Assembly: GCA_038146925.1 (NCBI GenBank)
Contig: JAYQSP010000001.1
Span: 310,001-374,000 of the forward strand
From: UBA830 sp038146925
GTDB lineage: Bacteria > Pseudomonadota > Alphaproteobacteria > MPNO01 > UBA830
Direction: 5' to 3'
DNA: 64,000 nt
Positions 32,915 through 41,245 of the stretch are shown here, one piece after another. The position numbers and the translations under genes were made by a program. Every line of letters begins with the position of its first letter. Position 1 is the stretch's first letter. The notes below the pieces were generated by a model. It did no database searches. It was not told the DNA's origin and saw nothing but the letters and a program-made list of their open reading frames with translations.

Positions 32915-34009
32915 CTACCCCTCTAGGCTGGAATCCGTCGTCGATTCGAACGGATCTACGTCGAGCTCGATGCCGAGACCCTGCGCTTTCGCCTTCTCGT
33001 AGAGAAGCTTGCCGATGACCTGGTCGCCGACGCCCCAGAACGCATTCTGCTTGAAGAACGTGATCTGGTCGTCGCCGGTGCGCCCGGCCTCGCCGCGCAT
33101 CACCTGGGCGAGATCGGCGACCTTGTCCCAGGAAATGACGCCTTCCTCCGCCGCGCCCCAGACGATGGCGGTGCGGTCCAGCTTGTCCTGCTCGATCGAA
33201 TTGCACACCACCACGTCGGCGCGCTGCAGCGTCCGGTCGTCGATTTCGCGCCGCGCCTTCTTGATGAAGCCGGCTTCGTGCAGGCCTTTGTTGGACGACA
33301 CCAGCGAACAGACATGCGCGCCGGGCGACAGCCAGTCGCCGTCGAAGGTCGGCACGTTGGAATTCGTCGCGGTCAGGACGATGTCCATGTTCTCGACCGC
33401 CTCGCGCGCGGTATCGACCGCCGTGACCTCCATGCCGAGGATCTGCGCCATCAACCCGGCGAAGCGCCTGCGGTTGTCTTCGTTGGGGCTGAAGACGACG
33501 GCGCGTTCGATGCCGGGGATGGCGGCCTTCACCGCGGCAAGCTGACCCCGGGCCTGGCCGCGTGAACCCAGGATGCCGACGGTCTTCGCGTCTTTCTTGG
33601 CCAGCCATTTGGTGCCGACGGCGGTGGCGCAGCTGGTCGGGATGACGACGTTCTGATTGACGCCCGGCAGTTCGACGACTTCCAGCTCGCCGACCTGGAT
33701 CGACAGCAAGCCGCCGTTCTCGCCCTCGTAGACCACGCGCACGCGGGCGCCTCGATGGGAATAGGTCTGGCGCTGGTCTTCGCCGATCGCGGGTTTTTCG
33801 GTGTGCAGCAGCGTGCCGATGGTATTGGGCGTATTGGGCGCGCCGATATGGACGGTCAGCCGGACGCCGGCCTCGGAATGCACGCGCTGGCGCAGCTCCG
33901 CCAGCCATTTGTTTTTGGACCAGTCGAGAAAGCCCTGCTCCATCGCATCGACGGCCTCCTTGATCGTGATCAGCCCCTTGACGTCTTTCGGTCCCAGCAC
34001 CAGCACCAT
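32915..34009 (-). CDS. Ornithine cyclodeaminase/mu-crystallin family protein
   Basis: This 364-residue protein has an N-terminal substrate domain and an NAD-binding Rossmann fold (TVGILGSRGQARGQLAAV, about 145-165). MDIVLTATNSNVPTF and ADVVVCNSIEQ are typical of the family. Members include ornithine cyclodeaminase, alanine dehydrogenase and delta1-piperideine reductases, so the substrate is not fixed. It is divergent from the MaoC-like gene with about 55 bases between them. Confidence 0.88.
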   Translation of the reverse strand: MVLVLGPKDVKGLITIKEAVDAMEQGFLDWSKNKWLAELRQRVHSEAGVRLTVHIGAPNTPNTIGTLLHTEKPAIGEDQRQTYSHRGARVRVVYEGENGGLLSIQVGELEVVELPGVNQNVVIPTSCATAVGTKWLAKKDAKTVGILGSRGQARGQLAAVKAAIPGIERAVVFSPNEDNRRRFAGLMAQILGMEVTAVDTAREAVENMDIVLTATNSNVPTFDGDWLSPGAHVCSLVSSNKGLHEAGFIKKARREIDDRTLQRADVVVCNSIEQDKLDRTAIVWGAAEEGVISWDKVADLAQVMRGEAGRTGDDQITFFKQNAFWGVGDQVIGKLLYEKAKAQGLGIELDVDPFESTTDSSLEG

Positions 34010-34065
34010 TTATGTCTCTCCGTTTTTTGGGTGTCACAGTCTAGCGATCGGATGGGGGCTGGGGT

Positions 34066-34938
34066 ATGCAAATGACCATGACCGGCATTCCGGAAAATCT
34101 GCAGGCGGCGCTCGGCCGCATCGTGACGGCGGAGGATGTCATCACGGCCGCCCCCGTCGCCGGCCTGATGGCGGCGTTCGGCGCCGATGACCCCGACCCG
34201 AGGCCCGGCGACCCGCTGCCGCCGCTGTGGCATGGCCTGTTCTGCACCGCCAAGCTGCCGCCGGCGCGGCTGGGCGCCGACGGGTTGGCGAAGGACGAAG
34301 GCCTGCTGCCCGCCGCCGCCGATTATCCCAACAAGCTGTTCGGCGGGGCACGATTCGATTTCCGGTCCCCGCTTCGCATCGGCGACACCATCCGCAAGGA
34401 GTCCGAGGTGATGTCGTTCGATCTGAAAGAGGGGCGGTCCGGCGCTTTCATCGTCGGGCTGGTGCAGCACCGGATTCTCAATGACGGCGGTATCGCCGTG
34501 GTCGAGGAAAACGACATCATCTTTCGTCCCGCCGCCCCCGTTTCTGCTCCCGGGTCCGGTAACGGGGACCCGCCGGCGCCGCCACCGCTTCCGCCGGCAG
34601 ATGCGATCCGCACGGTCACGCCGGACCCGGTTCTGATGTTCCGTCACTCCGCGGTGACGTTCAATTCCCACCGTATCCATTACGACCGCGACTACGTGCG
34701 CGACAAAGGCTATCCGGGGCTGCTGGTGCAGGGCACGCTGATCGCCCGGCTGATGCTCGACATGCTGGCGGCCGAGGTGCCCCACTTCACCGTCGGATCC
34801 TTCTCGTTCCGGTCCGGCAAACCGGTTTACGACAACGGCGATTTCACCATCGGGATGACGATCGACCGCGATGCGGCAGATTTCTGGTCGGCGGATTGCG
34901 ACGGGTTTATCGGGATGATGGCCAGGGCCGCCGGATAG
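34066..34938 (+). CDS. MaoC/HTD2-like acyl-CoA dehydratase (FAS1-like domain)
   Basis: The 290-residue double hot-dog protein resembles HTD2/mesaconyl-C4-CoA hydratases. The N-terminal half includes PLPPLWHGLFC and GGARFDFRSPLRIGD. The C-terminal half carries the hydratase motif FNSHRIHYDRDYVRDKGYPGLLVQGTL (Asp/His pair). A Pro-rich insert (about 164-183) links the halves. It probably hydrates or dehydrates a short acyl-CoA; the start at 34066 may be M4 (34075) instead. Confidence 0.85.
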   Translation: MQMTMTGIPENLQAALGRIVTAEDVITAAPVAGLMAAFGADDPDPRPGDPLPPLWHGLFCTAKLPPARLGADGLAKDEGLLPAAADYPNKLFGGARFDFRSPLRIGDTIRKESEVMSFDLKEGRSGAFIVGLVQHRILNDGGIAVVEENDIIFRPAAPVSAPGSGNGDPPAPPPLPPADAIRTVTPDPVLMFRHSAVTFNSHRIHYDRDYVRDKGYPGLLVQGTLIARLMLDMLAAEVPHFTVGSFSFRSGKPVYDNGDFTIGMTIDRDAADFWSADCDGFIGMMARAAG

Positions 34939-34971
34939 AGCGCTTCCGTGCGGACGGAAAAAATCCGGCCG

Positions 34972-35457
34972 TCAGTTCGATGCGGGTTTCTTTTCCTCGT
35001 GCGCCTTTTGCCAGGCCAGTGCTTTCTTGCGCGCTTCCCTTTGCTGGGCGCGCGTCATGAAGCGCGAGACGCGCCCGGCATAGGCGGCGGCGTCCTTGTT
35101 GCCGGCCCGGGCCGAAACGATGAACCATTTCAGCGCTTCGATCATGTCGGTTTCGATGCCTTCGCCCAGCATCAGGGCGGAACCGAGACTTTGCTGCGCC
35201 CCGGGGCTTCCGCCTTCGGCGGCCTTCTTGAAAAAGGCGGTGGCCTTATTCTGGTCCCTGGGCACGCCCTGACCGGCGCCGTACATGCGCCCCAGATAGT
35301 AAAGCGCTTCCGGGTCGCCCTTCTCGGCGGCCGGTTCCAGATGTTTCAGCGCGTCTTCGTATTTGCCGCGCTGAAACGCGCTGATGCCTTTTTGAGACGA
35401 CGCGTAGCTTTGGCCAACCGAAACGGTCAGTCCCCGGCGTGTTGTCCCGGCGCCCAC
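34972..35457 (-). CDS. Sel1-repeat (TPR-like) protein
   Basis: The 161 residues contain about three Sel1-like repeats (ALKHLEPAAEKGDPEALYYLGRMYGAGQGV, ATAFFKKAAEGGSPGAQQSLGSALMLGEGI, ALKWFIVSARAGNKDAAAYAG) and a Lys/Arg-rich C-terminal helix. Such repeats mediate protein contacts. The start region overlaps the end of the adenosyltransferase gene by about 30 bases; M at 35457 or a start slightly inside are both possible. No clear signal peptide is seen with this start. Confidence 0.78.
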   Translation of the reverse strand: MGAGTTRRGLTVSVGQSYASSQKGISAFQRGKYEDALKHLEPAAEKGDPEALYYLGRMYGAGQGVPRDQNKATAFFKKAAEGGSPGAQQSLGSALMLGEGIETDMIEALKWFIVSARAGNKDAAAYAGRVSRFMTRAQQREARKKALAWQKAHEEKKPASN

Positions 35458-35993
35458 AGCACGTCCGCCTTCCCGTTGTCGTTGGCCTGCCGCGCCAGAA
35501 CGAACAGTAGGTCCGACAGCCGGTTGATGTATTTCAACGCATGAGGGTTTACCGCGTCTTCCGACGCCAGGGCGGTCATCGCGCGTTCCGCCCGCCGGCT
35601 GACCGTGCAGGCATGATGAAGATGGGCCGCCAGGTCGGAGCCGCCCCGAAGAACGAAGGATCTCAAGGCTTCCAGATTTTCATTCGCCGCGTCTATTTCC
35701 CCTTCCAGCCGCTCCACCTGTGCCGGCTGGATGCGCAGGCTGCCGTCGCCCGGATCGTCGCCTGGGCGGGTGACGTCGGCGCCGAGGTCGAACAGATCGT
35801 TCTGCACGCGGGCCAGGGTCGCGTCCGTGTCGCCGCTGCTGTGGCAGCGGGCCAGTCCGATGACTGCGTTGGTTTCGTCGACGTCGCCCTGGGCAACGAC
35901 CCGCAGGCTGTGCTTCGCGACGCGGCTGCCGTCGCCGAGGGACGTTTCGCCGGCGTCGCCGCCGCGGGTGTATATCTTGTCCAGTTTGACCAT
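35427..35993 (-). CDS. PduO-type cob(I)alamin adenosyltransferase
   Basis: It converts cob(I)alamin to adenosylcobalamin with ATP. The 188-residue protein has the ATP-binding N-terminus (MVKLDKIYTRGGDAGETSLGDGSR), VDETNAVIGLARC and the C-terminal CTVSRRAERAMTAL and ALKYINRLSDLLFVLAR motifs. It follows the aspartic-protease gene by 16 bases. No B12-dependent mutase is visible in the window. Confidence 0.94.
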   Translation of the reverse strand: MVKLDKIYTRGGDAGETSLGDGSRVAKHSLRVVAQGDVDETNAVIGLARCHSSGDTDATLARVQNDLFDLGADVTRPGDDPGDGSLRIQPAQVERLEGEIDAANENLEALRSFVLRGGSDLAAHLHHACTVSRRAERAMTALASEDAVNPHALKYINRLSDLLFVLARQANDNGKADVLWAPGQHAGD

Positions 35994-36009
35994 GTCGGAT
36001 TCCGGTTGT

Positions 36010-36729
36010 TCAGGGTTTCAGGATCATCGTGTCGCCGCGTACTTCGTAGCCCGACAAACGGTTCAGAAAGCTGAGGCCGAGCAGGGACTCGCTCAATCCG
36101 TCGCGGCTTACCGTCGCTTCGACGTCGCGTGCCACGATCGGTCCGGCCGCGATCGAGCCGAGCGAAACGGGGGCCACGTAGGCGATGCCATTGGCGGTGC
36201 GGGTGCGGATGCCGTAGGTCAGCCTGTCGAGGTCGAAGCCGACGGCCCGGGCATCGCCCGGCGAAAGCGCGACGAGGCTGGCGCCGGTATCGACCAGGAA
36301 ACGAATGCTGACGCCGTCGACTTCCGCGGTCAGGTTGAAGTGGCCGTTGCGGCCGCGCCGGATGGTGACGTCGCCGTTCCCCGATATCAGCGCCTTGTCG
36401 GGCCGCAGCTCGCCCATGATGCGGTTGCCGGCGTTCTGAAAATCCGAACGGAAACTGTAGGCGAGGATCAGCCCCGCCCCGATGGCGATCCAGACGACCG
36501 CATAGCGGAGCGCCGTGCCGGCGGGGATGCGGCGGCCCGCAAACAGCGCGCTGACCAGTACGACAAGCAGAATGGCGCTATAGGCGATGCGCGGCTGCGT
36601 GTTGCCGTCCGAAAGCACGCCCGGGAACTGCGAATCCAGCACGTAGATCAGCACGGCGACGCCAATGGCACCGATCAGCAGCCACAGCCAGAAGGGCGAA
36701 CGACCCGCGGGTTGGTTGTTCTCGTCCAT
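36010..36729 (-). CDS. TIGR02281-family retropepsin-like aspartic protease
   Basis: The 239-residue protein has three hydrophobic segments in the first 90 residues (WLWLLIGAIGVAVLIYVL, YSAILLVVLVSALFAG, YAVVWIAIGAGLILAY) and then a retropepsin domain with catalytic DTGAS (Asp147). This layout defines the clan-AA TIGR02281 family, whose substrate is unknown. The ATG at 36729 was preferred; a TTG 30 bases upstream would add 10 residues. It heads a three-gene unit with the adenosyltransferase and Sel1 genes. Confidence 0.88.
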   Translation of the reverse strand: MDENNQPAGRSPFWLWLLIGAIGVAVLIYVLDSQFPGVLSDGNTQPRIAYSAILLVVLVSALFAGRRIPAGTALRYAVVWIAIGAGLILAYSFRSDFQNAGNRIMGELRPDKALISGNGDVTIRRGRNGHFNLTAEVDGVSIRFLVDTGASLVALSPGDARAVGFDLDRLTYGIRTRTANGIAYVAPVSLGSIAAGPIVARDVEATVSRDGLSESLLGLSFLNRLSGYEVRGDTMILKP

Positions 36730-36801
36730 GCCGGGGATGTAGCGCGAAGCTTCCGCCAATGCGAGCGGCGTCTGGAAATTTATTGCTGATTCGTGATTAT
36801 A

Positions 36802-36815
36802 AGTGTAAATACACT
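36802..36815. promoter_or_regulatory. Palindromic operator candidate upstream of marR gene
   Basis: AGTGTA-AA-TACACT is a perfect 14-bp palindrome ending 3 bases before the MarR start codon at 36819. MarR proteins usually bind such short palindromes over their own promoters, so autorepression is inferred. Confidence 0.55.
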
Positions 36816-36818
36816 ATT

Positions 36819-37292
36819 ATGGCTGGTTCAAACAAGGAAAGCCACCCAACCCAGGTCCGTGTTGCGTGGCACTGCACGTGTTTTAACGTCCGGCGCGCCT
36901 CCCGCGCGGTGACGGAGTTCTATGACGGCATCATGGCGCCCAGCGGTGTCAAGGCGACACAATTCACCATGCTGGGCGCGGTCGCCCTGATGGGGCCGGC
37001 CTCGGTGACGCGGCTGGCCGAACATCTGGCGCTCGACCGTACGACGCTGACCCGCAATCTGAAGGTCCTTTCGGAACAGGGGCTGGTTGCGATAGGCGCC
37101 GGCGAAGACCGGCGCGAGCGGGTGGTCAGCCTGACCGACGACGGCCAGGCAGCGATCGACCGGGCGACGCCGGTCTGGCACGAGGCGCAGTCGGCGCTGG
37201 TCGAGAAATTCGGCGAGGAACGCTGGCGTCGCATGATTGAGGACATGGCCGAACTCAGCGCGCTGCTCGACGAAACCGATGCCCGGCGCTAA
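36819..37292 (+). CDS. MarR-family transcriptional regulator
   Basis: This 157-residue winged-helix protein has the recognition region SVTRLAEHLALDRTTLTRNLKVLSEQGLVAIGAGEDRRERVVSLTDDG typical of MarR. Two Cys (WHCTCFNVRRA, near residues 18-20) in the N-terminal helix could sense thiol oxidation; that is inference. It is divergent from the protease operon, lies about 100 bases before the AEC permease pair, and may regulate either. Confidence 0.9.
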   Translation: MAGSNKESHPTQVRVAWHCTCFNVRRASRAVTEFYDGIMAPSGVKATQFTMLGAVALMGPASVTRLAEHLALDRTTLTRNLKVLSEQGLVAIGAGEDRRERVVSLTDDGQAAIDRATPVWHEAQSALVEKFGEERWRRMIEDMAELSALLDETDARR

Positions 37293-37393
37293 GCGCGGCC
37301 GCGATGGCTTGCCGCACTCTTTCAATCGACTAGACTGCGCGACCTCTCGGCGCTTCGGCGTATTTTTCCGTCCCTTTTTCCGGCGGCACTGAT

Positions 37394-38272
37394 TTGCTCT
37401 TCAAAATTCTTTCGGTCATCGCGCCTGTCTTCGTGTGCGCCGGCATCGGTTTTGTCTGGGGACGTACCGGGCGGCCATTCGATACCCGTATGGTGGGCGC
37501 GCTGGCGCTCAATCTGGGTATGCCGTGCCTGGCTTTCTCGGCGCTGACGCGGTTGAACGTCAGTCCCACGGCGTTTGCCGAAATGGTCGGCGCGTATGGG
37601 CTGGTACTGGCCTGTTTCCTGGCCATCGGGTTGACCACCATTTTCATCATGAAGGTCCCGGCGCATACCTATCTGCCGGTCTTCACGTCGTCGAACACCG
37701 GCAATATGGGCCTGCCGCTTTGCCTTTTCGCCTTCGGGCCGGAAGGTCTCGCCCTCGGCATCTGCATTTTCGTGATGTCGTCGATTTTCAGCTTCACGGT
37801 CGGGTGGAGCATCTATGCCGGGCGGCTGGCGGCCGACGTGCTGTACAACAACCCGCTGATCTATGCGGTCGGCGCAGCGCTGGTGTTCATGATCTCCGGC
37901 ATCCAGCCGCCGGTCTGGCTCGCCAACACGACCGAGCTGATCGGCGGCCTCGCCATCCCCTTGATGCTGGTGTCGCTGGGCGTCGCCATCGCCAACATGC
38001 GGGCGCAGGGTGCGGGTCGCATTCTTATCATCTGTATCGTCAAGCTGATCGGCGGATTCACCGTCGGCTACGCGGTCGCCACCGGGCTGGGCCTCGAAGG
38101 TGCTGCGCGCGGCGCGCTGATGATCGAGGCGGCGATGCCGGTTGCGGTTCACAACTACATGTTCGCCCAGCGTTTCAACCGAAACGCCGCCGACACCGCC
38201 AGCATGATCCTGATCTCGACGGCGATCTCGCTCGCCACCCTGCCGTTTCTGATGTGGCTGGTGCTCGAATGA
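37394..38272 (+). CDS. AEC-family (auxin-efflux-carrier-like) permease 1
   Basis: This is a 292-residue membrane protein with about 10 helices. The family features MPCLAFSALTRLN, SSNTGNMGLPLC and EAAMPVAVHNYMFAQRF are present. The start is TTG at 37394 (MLFKILSVIAPVF), the only one that keeps the first helix. It ends in ATGA overlap with the second permease. Bacterial AEC proteins export or import malate, malonate or other acids; the substrate is unknown. Confidence 0.88.
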   Translation: MLFKILSVIAPVFVCAGIGFVWGRTGRPFDTRMVGALALNLGMPCLAFSALTRLNVSPTAFAEMVGAYGLVLACFLAIGLTTIFIMKVPAHTYLPVFTSSNTGNMGLPLCLFAFGPEGLALGICIFVMSSIFSFTVGWSIYAGRLAADVLYNNPLIYAVGAALVFMISGIQPPVWLANTTELIGGLAIPLMLVSLGVAIANMRAQGAGRILIICIVKLIGGFTVGYAVATGLGLEGAARGALMIEAAMPVAVHNYMFAQRFNRNAADTASMILISTAISLATLPFLMWLVLE

Positions 38273-39156
38273 GCATGGAGACCGTCATCCAGCTCGCCAA
38301 TATCGTGGTGCCGGTATTCATCTGCGTCGGGCTCGGCGCGTTATGGGCGCGTATCGGCACGCCGTTCGATACCAGGCTGATCACCTCGCTGGTCTACAAC
38401 ATCGGCGCGCCCTGCCTCATCCTGGCGACCTTTCAGAAAGTCACCCTGTCGGCCGAGGCCATGGCCGAAGTCGCGCTGGCGACGCTCGCCTGCTATGCCG
38501 GCTTCACCGTCATCGCGTTCGCGCTGATCAGGATCATGCGGCTGGATATCCCGTCCTATCTGCCGTCGCTGATCTTTCCGCTGACCGGCAGCATGGGATT
38601 GCCGGTGTCGTATTATGCGTTCGGCGACGAAGGCCTGGCGCTAGCCATCGTCTATTTCACCTTCGGCGCAATTGGAACGTTTACTCTGGGCGCCGCTATT
38701 GCGGCCGGCTCGTTCTCGTTAAAGAAACTGGCGACTGCGCCGGTGATCTATGCAGTTGCCATCGCCGTTGTACTGCAACTGACGGGAACGCCGCTGCCGG
38801 ACTGGATCTTTAACACCACCAATCTGCTCGGCGGCATGGTGATCCCGGCGCAACTGGTGGCGCTCGGCGTGTCGCTGCTGCAGCTCAAAACAGGCGGCAT
38901 TGTGCGCAGCTCGTTTCTCGGCGTTTTTCGTCTTGCGATGGGTATCGGCGTCGGGTTCGCGATCGCCGGGGCGTTCGGGCTCGAAGGCGCAGCGCGGGCC
39001 ATCGTGATTATCCAGAGCGCCATGCCGGTGGCGGTCTCCAGCTATTTGTTCGCGCAGCAATACGACCGCAAGCCGGAGGAAGTGGCCGGCATGGTGATCG
39101 TTTCGACCGCCGTCTCCTTCGTCACGCTGCCATTGCTGTTGCTGGCGGTTCTGTGA
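38269..39156 (+). CDS. AEC-family permease 2
   Basis: This 295-residue membrane protein is a paralogue of the preceding gene with the same helix layout (GAPCLILATFQKV, PLTGSMGLPVSYYAFGDEG, QSAMPVAVSSYLFAQQYDRKPEEV). Its ATG overlaps the previous stop by 4 bases, so the two are translationally coupled. The tandem pair may form a heteromeric carrier, though AEC proteins generally function singly; this is inference. Confidence 0.88.
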   Translation: MSMETVIQLANIVVPVFICVGLGALWARIGTPFDTRLITSLVYNIGAPCLILATFQKVTLSAEAMAEVALATLACYAGFTVIAFALIRIMRLDIPSYLPSLIFPLTGSMGLPVSYYAFGDEGLALAIVYFTFGAIGTFTLGAAIAAGSFSLKKLATAPVIYAVAIAVVLQLTGTPLPDWIFNTTNLLGGMVIPAQLVALGVSLLQLKTGGIVRSSFLGVFRLAMGIGVGFAIAGAFGLEGAARAIVIIQSAMPVAVSSYLFAQQYDRKPEEVAGMVIVSTAVSFVTLPLLLLAVL

Positions 39157-39336
39157 CAGGGTAAACCGCGTTGCGCAAACCGGAGTTGCCTTATCCCGCT
39201 TCCTATCCCAGTTTCGCGGTAACCGAACGCTGCGGAAATCGACCGCAGATATGCCGGTATGCAACGATCGAGTCTTCCGGCCCGAACGCGCCCGGCTGAA
39301 TACAATGAATCAGGCTTCAACCAAACCGATAACCCG

Positions 39337-39969
39337 ATGAACAATAACTCATTCACACTGCCGACTGTCGCACTGCGGTTGCTCGTGGTCCTCGCCGGCA
39401 TTCAGCTTGTCCGCACCGTACTGCCGCCGGATCTTGACGCGTATCTGGTTTACTTCCTCGGTTTCGATCTGTTCCGCAGCGGCCAGTTCGATCCGGTCTG
39501 GTTGTATGGCGCCGTGACGTCGGTGTTCGTTCATGGCGGCTGGTGGCATCTGCTGGCCAACGCGATGTGGATCGTCGTTATCTCCCCGCAGATCTATCCG
39601 CATATTTCCGCCAGTCGGTTCGTGTGGTTTTTCGTCGCGACGGGAGTCGCGGGCGCCCTTGCCCATGCAGTCCTGAACTGGGGAGAAAGCGCTATTCTCG
39701 TGGGCGCTTCCGGCGCTGTCTTCGGACTGCTGGGGGCGGGCGCCTATGTCCTGATCCGGGGCCAGGACGGATTTTCCCGGCCCTCCGCCAAGGACATCCT
39801 TCAATACGTGCTGATGATGATGATCGTGAATGTCGGCTATGCGCTGCTCAGCGGTGGCAATGTCAGCTGGGAAGCTCATGCCGGCGGATTCTTTGCCGGG
39901 ATGGCGCTGTTCCCGTTCCTGCGCCGGCCACCCCAAGGCGGCGATTCTCATCTGCGGGTGGTGCATTAA
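39337..39969 (+). CDS. Rhomboid-family intramembrane serine protease
   Basis: This is a 210-residue, six-helix membrane protein. The rhomboid motifs are H71-x3-N75 (WWHLLANAMW), catalytic Ser125 in VGASGAVFG and catalytic His181 in WEAHAGGFFAG. The start at 39337 (MNNNSFTLPTVALRLLVVL) is preferred over an upstream ATG at 39259 that would add a non-conserved 26-residue extension. The substrate is unknown. A palindromic terminator follows. Confidence 0.9.
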   Translation: MNNNSFTLPTVALRLLVVLAGIQLVRTVLPPDLDAYLVYFLGFDLFRSGQFDPVWLYGAVTSVFVHGGWWHLLANAMWIVVISPQIYPHISASRFVWFFVATGVAGALAHAVLNWGESAILVGASGAVFGLLGAGAYVLIRGQDGFSRPSAKDILQYVLMMMIVNVGYALLSGGNVSWEAHAGGFFAGMALFPFLRRPPQGGDSHLRVVH

Positions 39970-39970
39970 A

Positions 39971-39992
39971 AAGGGCGGCCATGGCCGCCCTT
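39971..39992. terminator. Palindromic terminator between convergent genes
   Basis: AAGGGCGGCC (39971-39980) pairs with GGCCGCCCTT (39983-39992) around the two bases AT. It lies right after the rhomboid stop and 26 bases before the convergent SDR stop, so it could serve both. Confidence 0.7.
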
Positions 39993-40017
39993 CTTCGGTG
40001 ACACTACGGTCGTGATA

Positions 40018-40773
40018 TCAGTGCATCGCCGAGCCACCGTCGACCACCAGGGTCTGACCGGTGATGAAATCGGAATCCGATGACGAAAAGAACACCAGCG
40101 TGCCGATCAGATCTTCCGGCATCTGTTCGCGTTTGATGGCGCGCGATGCGGTGTTGCCGTCCTTGACCGCCGACCACTGCGGATCGTCCAGGACCTTTTC
40201 ACTCATCGTCAGACCGGGGGCGATACAGTTGACTGTTATCCCGTCGTCGCCCACTTCGCGGGCCAGTGCCCGGGTGAAAGCGACCTGCGCGCCTTTGGAG
40301 CTGACGTAATGCAGCAGCATCGGCGTGCCCTTGAACACGGTGCCCGAGGCGATGTTGACGATCTTGCCGTAGCCGTTCTTTTTCATTTCGGGCACCACCG
40401 CCTTGGTGCAGCTGAACACGCCGCGGGTGTTGATCTGCATCACCCGGTCCCATTCGGCTTCGTCGATGTCGAGAAACGAGCCCTGTTTCAGGTCGGCGAA
40501 AAGGGCCGCGTTGTTCACCAGGATGTCGATTTTGCCGTAGGCGTCGATCGTCTCGGCCACCATCGCCTTGATGTTGTCGGTGTCCGTCACGTCGCAGTGT
40601 ATGCCGATCGCTTCGCCGCCGGCCTGCTTGATGATGTTGACCGTGGTTTCGGTATCGACGATGTCGGTCACAGCGACCTTTGCACCCTCCGTCGCCAGCA
40701 CCTTCGCATATTCCACACCGATCCCCCGGCCGCCGCCGGTGACGATCGCGACGCGTCCATCAAGTTTTCCCAT
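40018..40773 (-). CDS. Short-chain dehydrogenase/reductase (SDR)
   Basis: This 251-residue classical SDR has the nucleotide-binding TGGGRGIG, the NNA motif (LVNNAALF), and the active-site Ser in NIASGTVF with Y-x3-K (HYVSSKGA). Its Asp after the second strand (VTDIVDTET) suggests NAD preference. It has the usual C-terminal FITGQTLVVDGG. The substrate is unknown. It is transcribed away from the truncated gene at 40860. Confidence 0.92.
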   Translation of the reverse strand: MGKLDGRVAIVTGGGRGIGVEYAKVLATEGAKVAVTDIVDTETTVNIIKQAGGEAIGIHCDVTDTDNIKAMVAETIDAYGKIDILVNNAALFADLKQGSFLDIDEAEWDRVMQINTRGVFSCTKAVVPEMKKNGYGKIVNIASGTVFKGTPMLLHYVSSKGAQVAFTRALAREVGDDGITVNCIAPGLTMSEKVLDDPQWSAVKDGNTASRAIKREQMPEDLIGTLVFFSSSDSDFITGQTLVVDGGSAMH

Positions 40774-40859
40774 GTCTTCTCTCCCTGTTTACGTCTGTGA
40801 TTGATGGTTGTTCGAAACTTGTTCGAAAAAACGCCGGCGTTCAAGGGGGGCAGGTGCCG

Positions 40860-41159
40860 CTATGGGATTCCGCCCCGTTCATTGATCATTCTGGCGAATT
40901 CAACGGTCAGATCGCGCCATTTTGCGGCCGTCGGGGCGTCCCCGCCGGTCGACGAAATCGTCGTACCGAGCGTGACCGGTTCTGAGCAGCTTCCGGGCGC
41001 GGCACCTGCGGGGTGCGCGCAGACGGCGATACCTGCTGCAAACACGGTCAAAAACGCAAAACTGGACCTGATCCGGAGCATAGATCCGTTTTTCCTTTCC
41101 CCACTGCGATCGGACACACAAAATACAATCCCTGCCGGGGTTAACCTCATGGACCCCAA
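40860..41159 (-). pseudogene. N-terminal remnant of a periplasmic amino-acid-binding-type protein
   Basis: The frame has a signal peptide (MLRIRSSFAFLTVFAAGIAVCAHPAGA, start at about 41079). It continues with PVTLGTTISSTGGDAPTAAKW and DLTVEFARMINERGGIP, which matches the first 45 residues of LivK-like (Peripla_BP_6) proteins. The frame then stops and no continuation is visible in any frame up to 40800. It is a 3'-truncated remnant of a binding protein. Confidence 0.6.
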
Positions 41160-41245
41160 TTGGTTAACGTTTGCTGAACGCCAGGACTCGGATTTTTCCG
41201 AACTTCGATGTTTCGGACATCATATGAACGACGGGAGCGGCTCTA

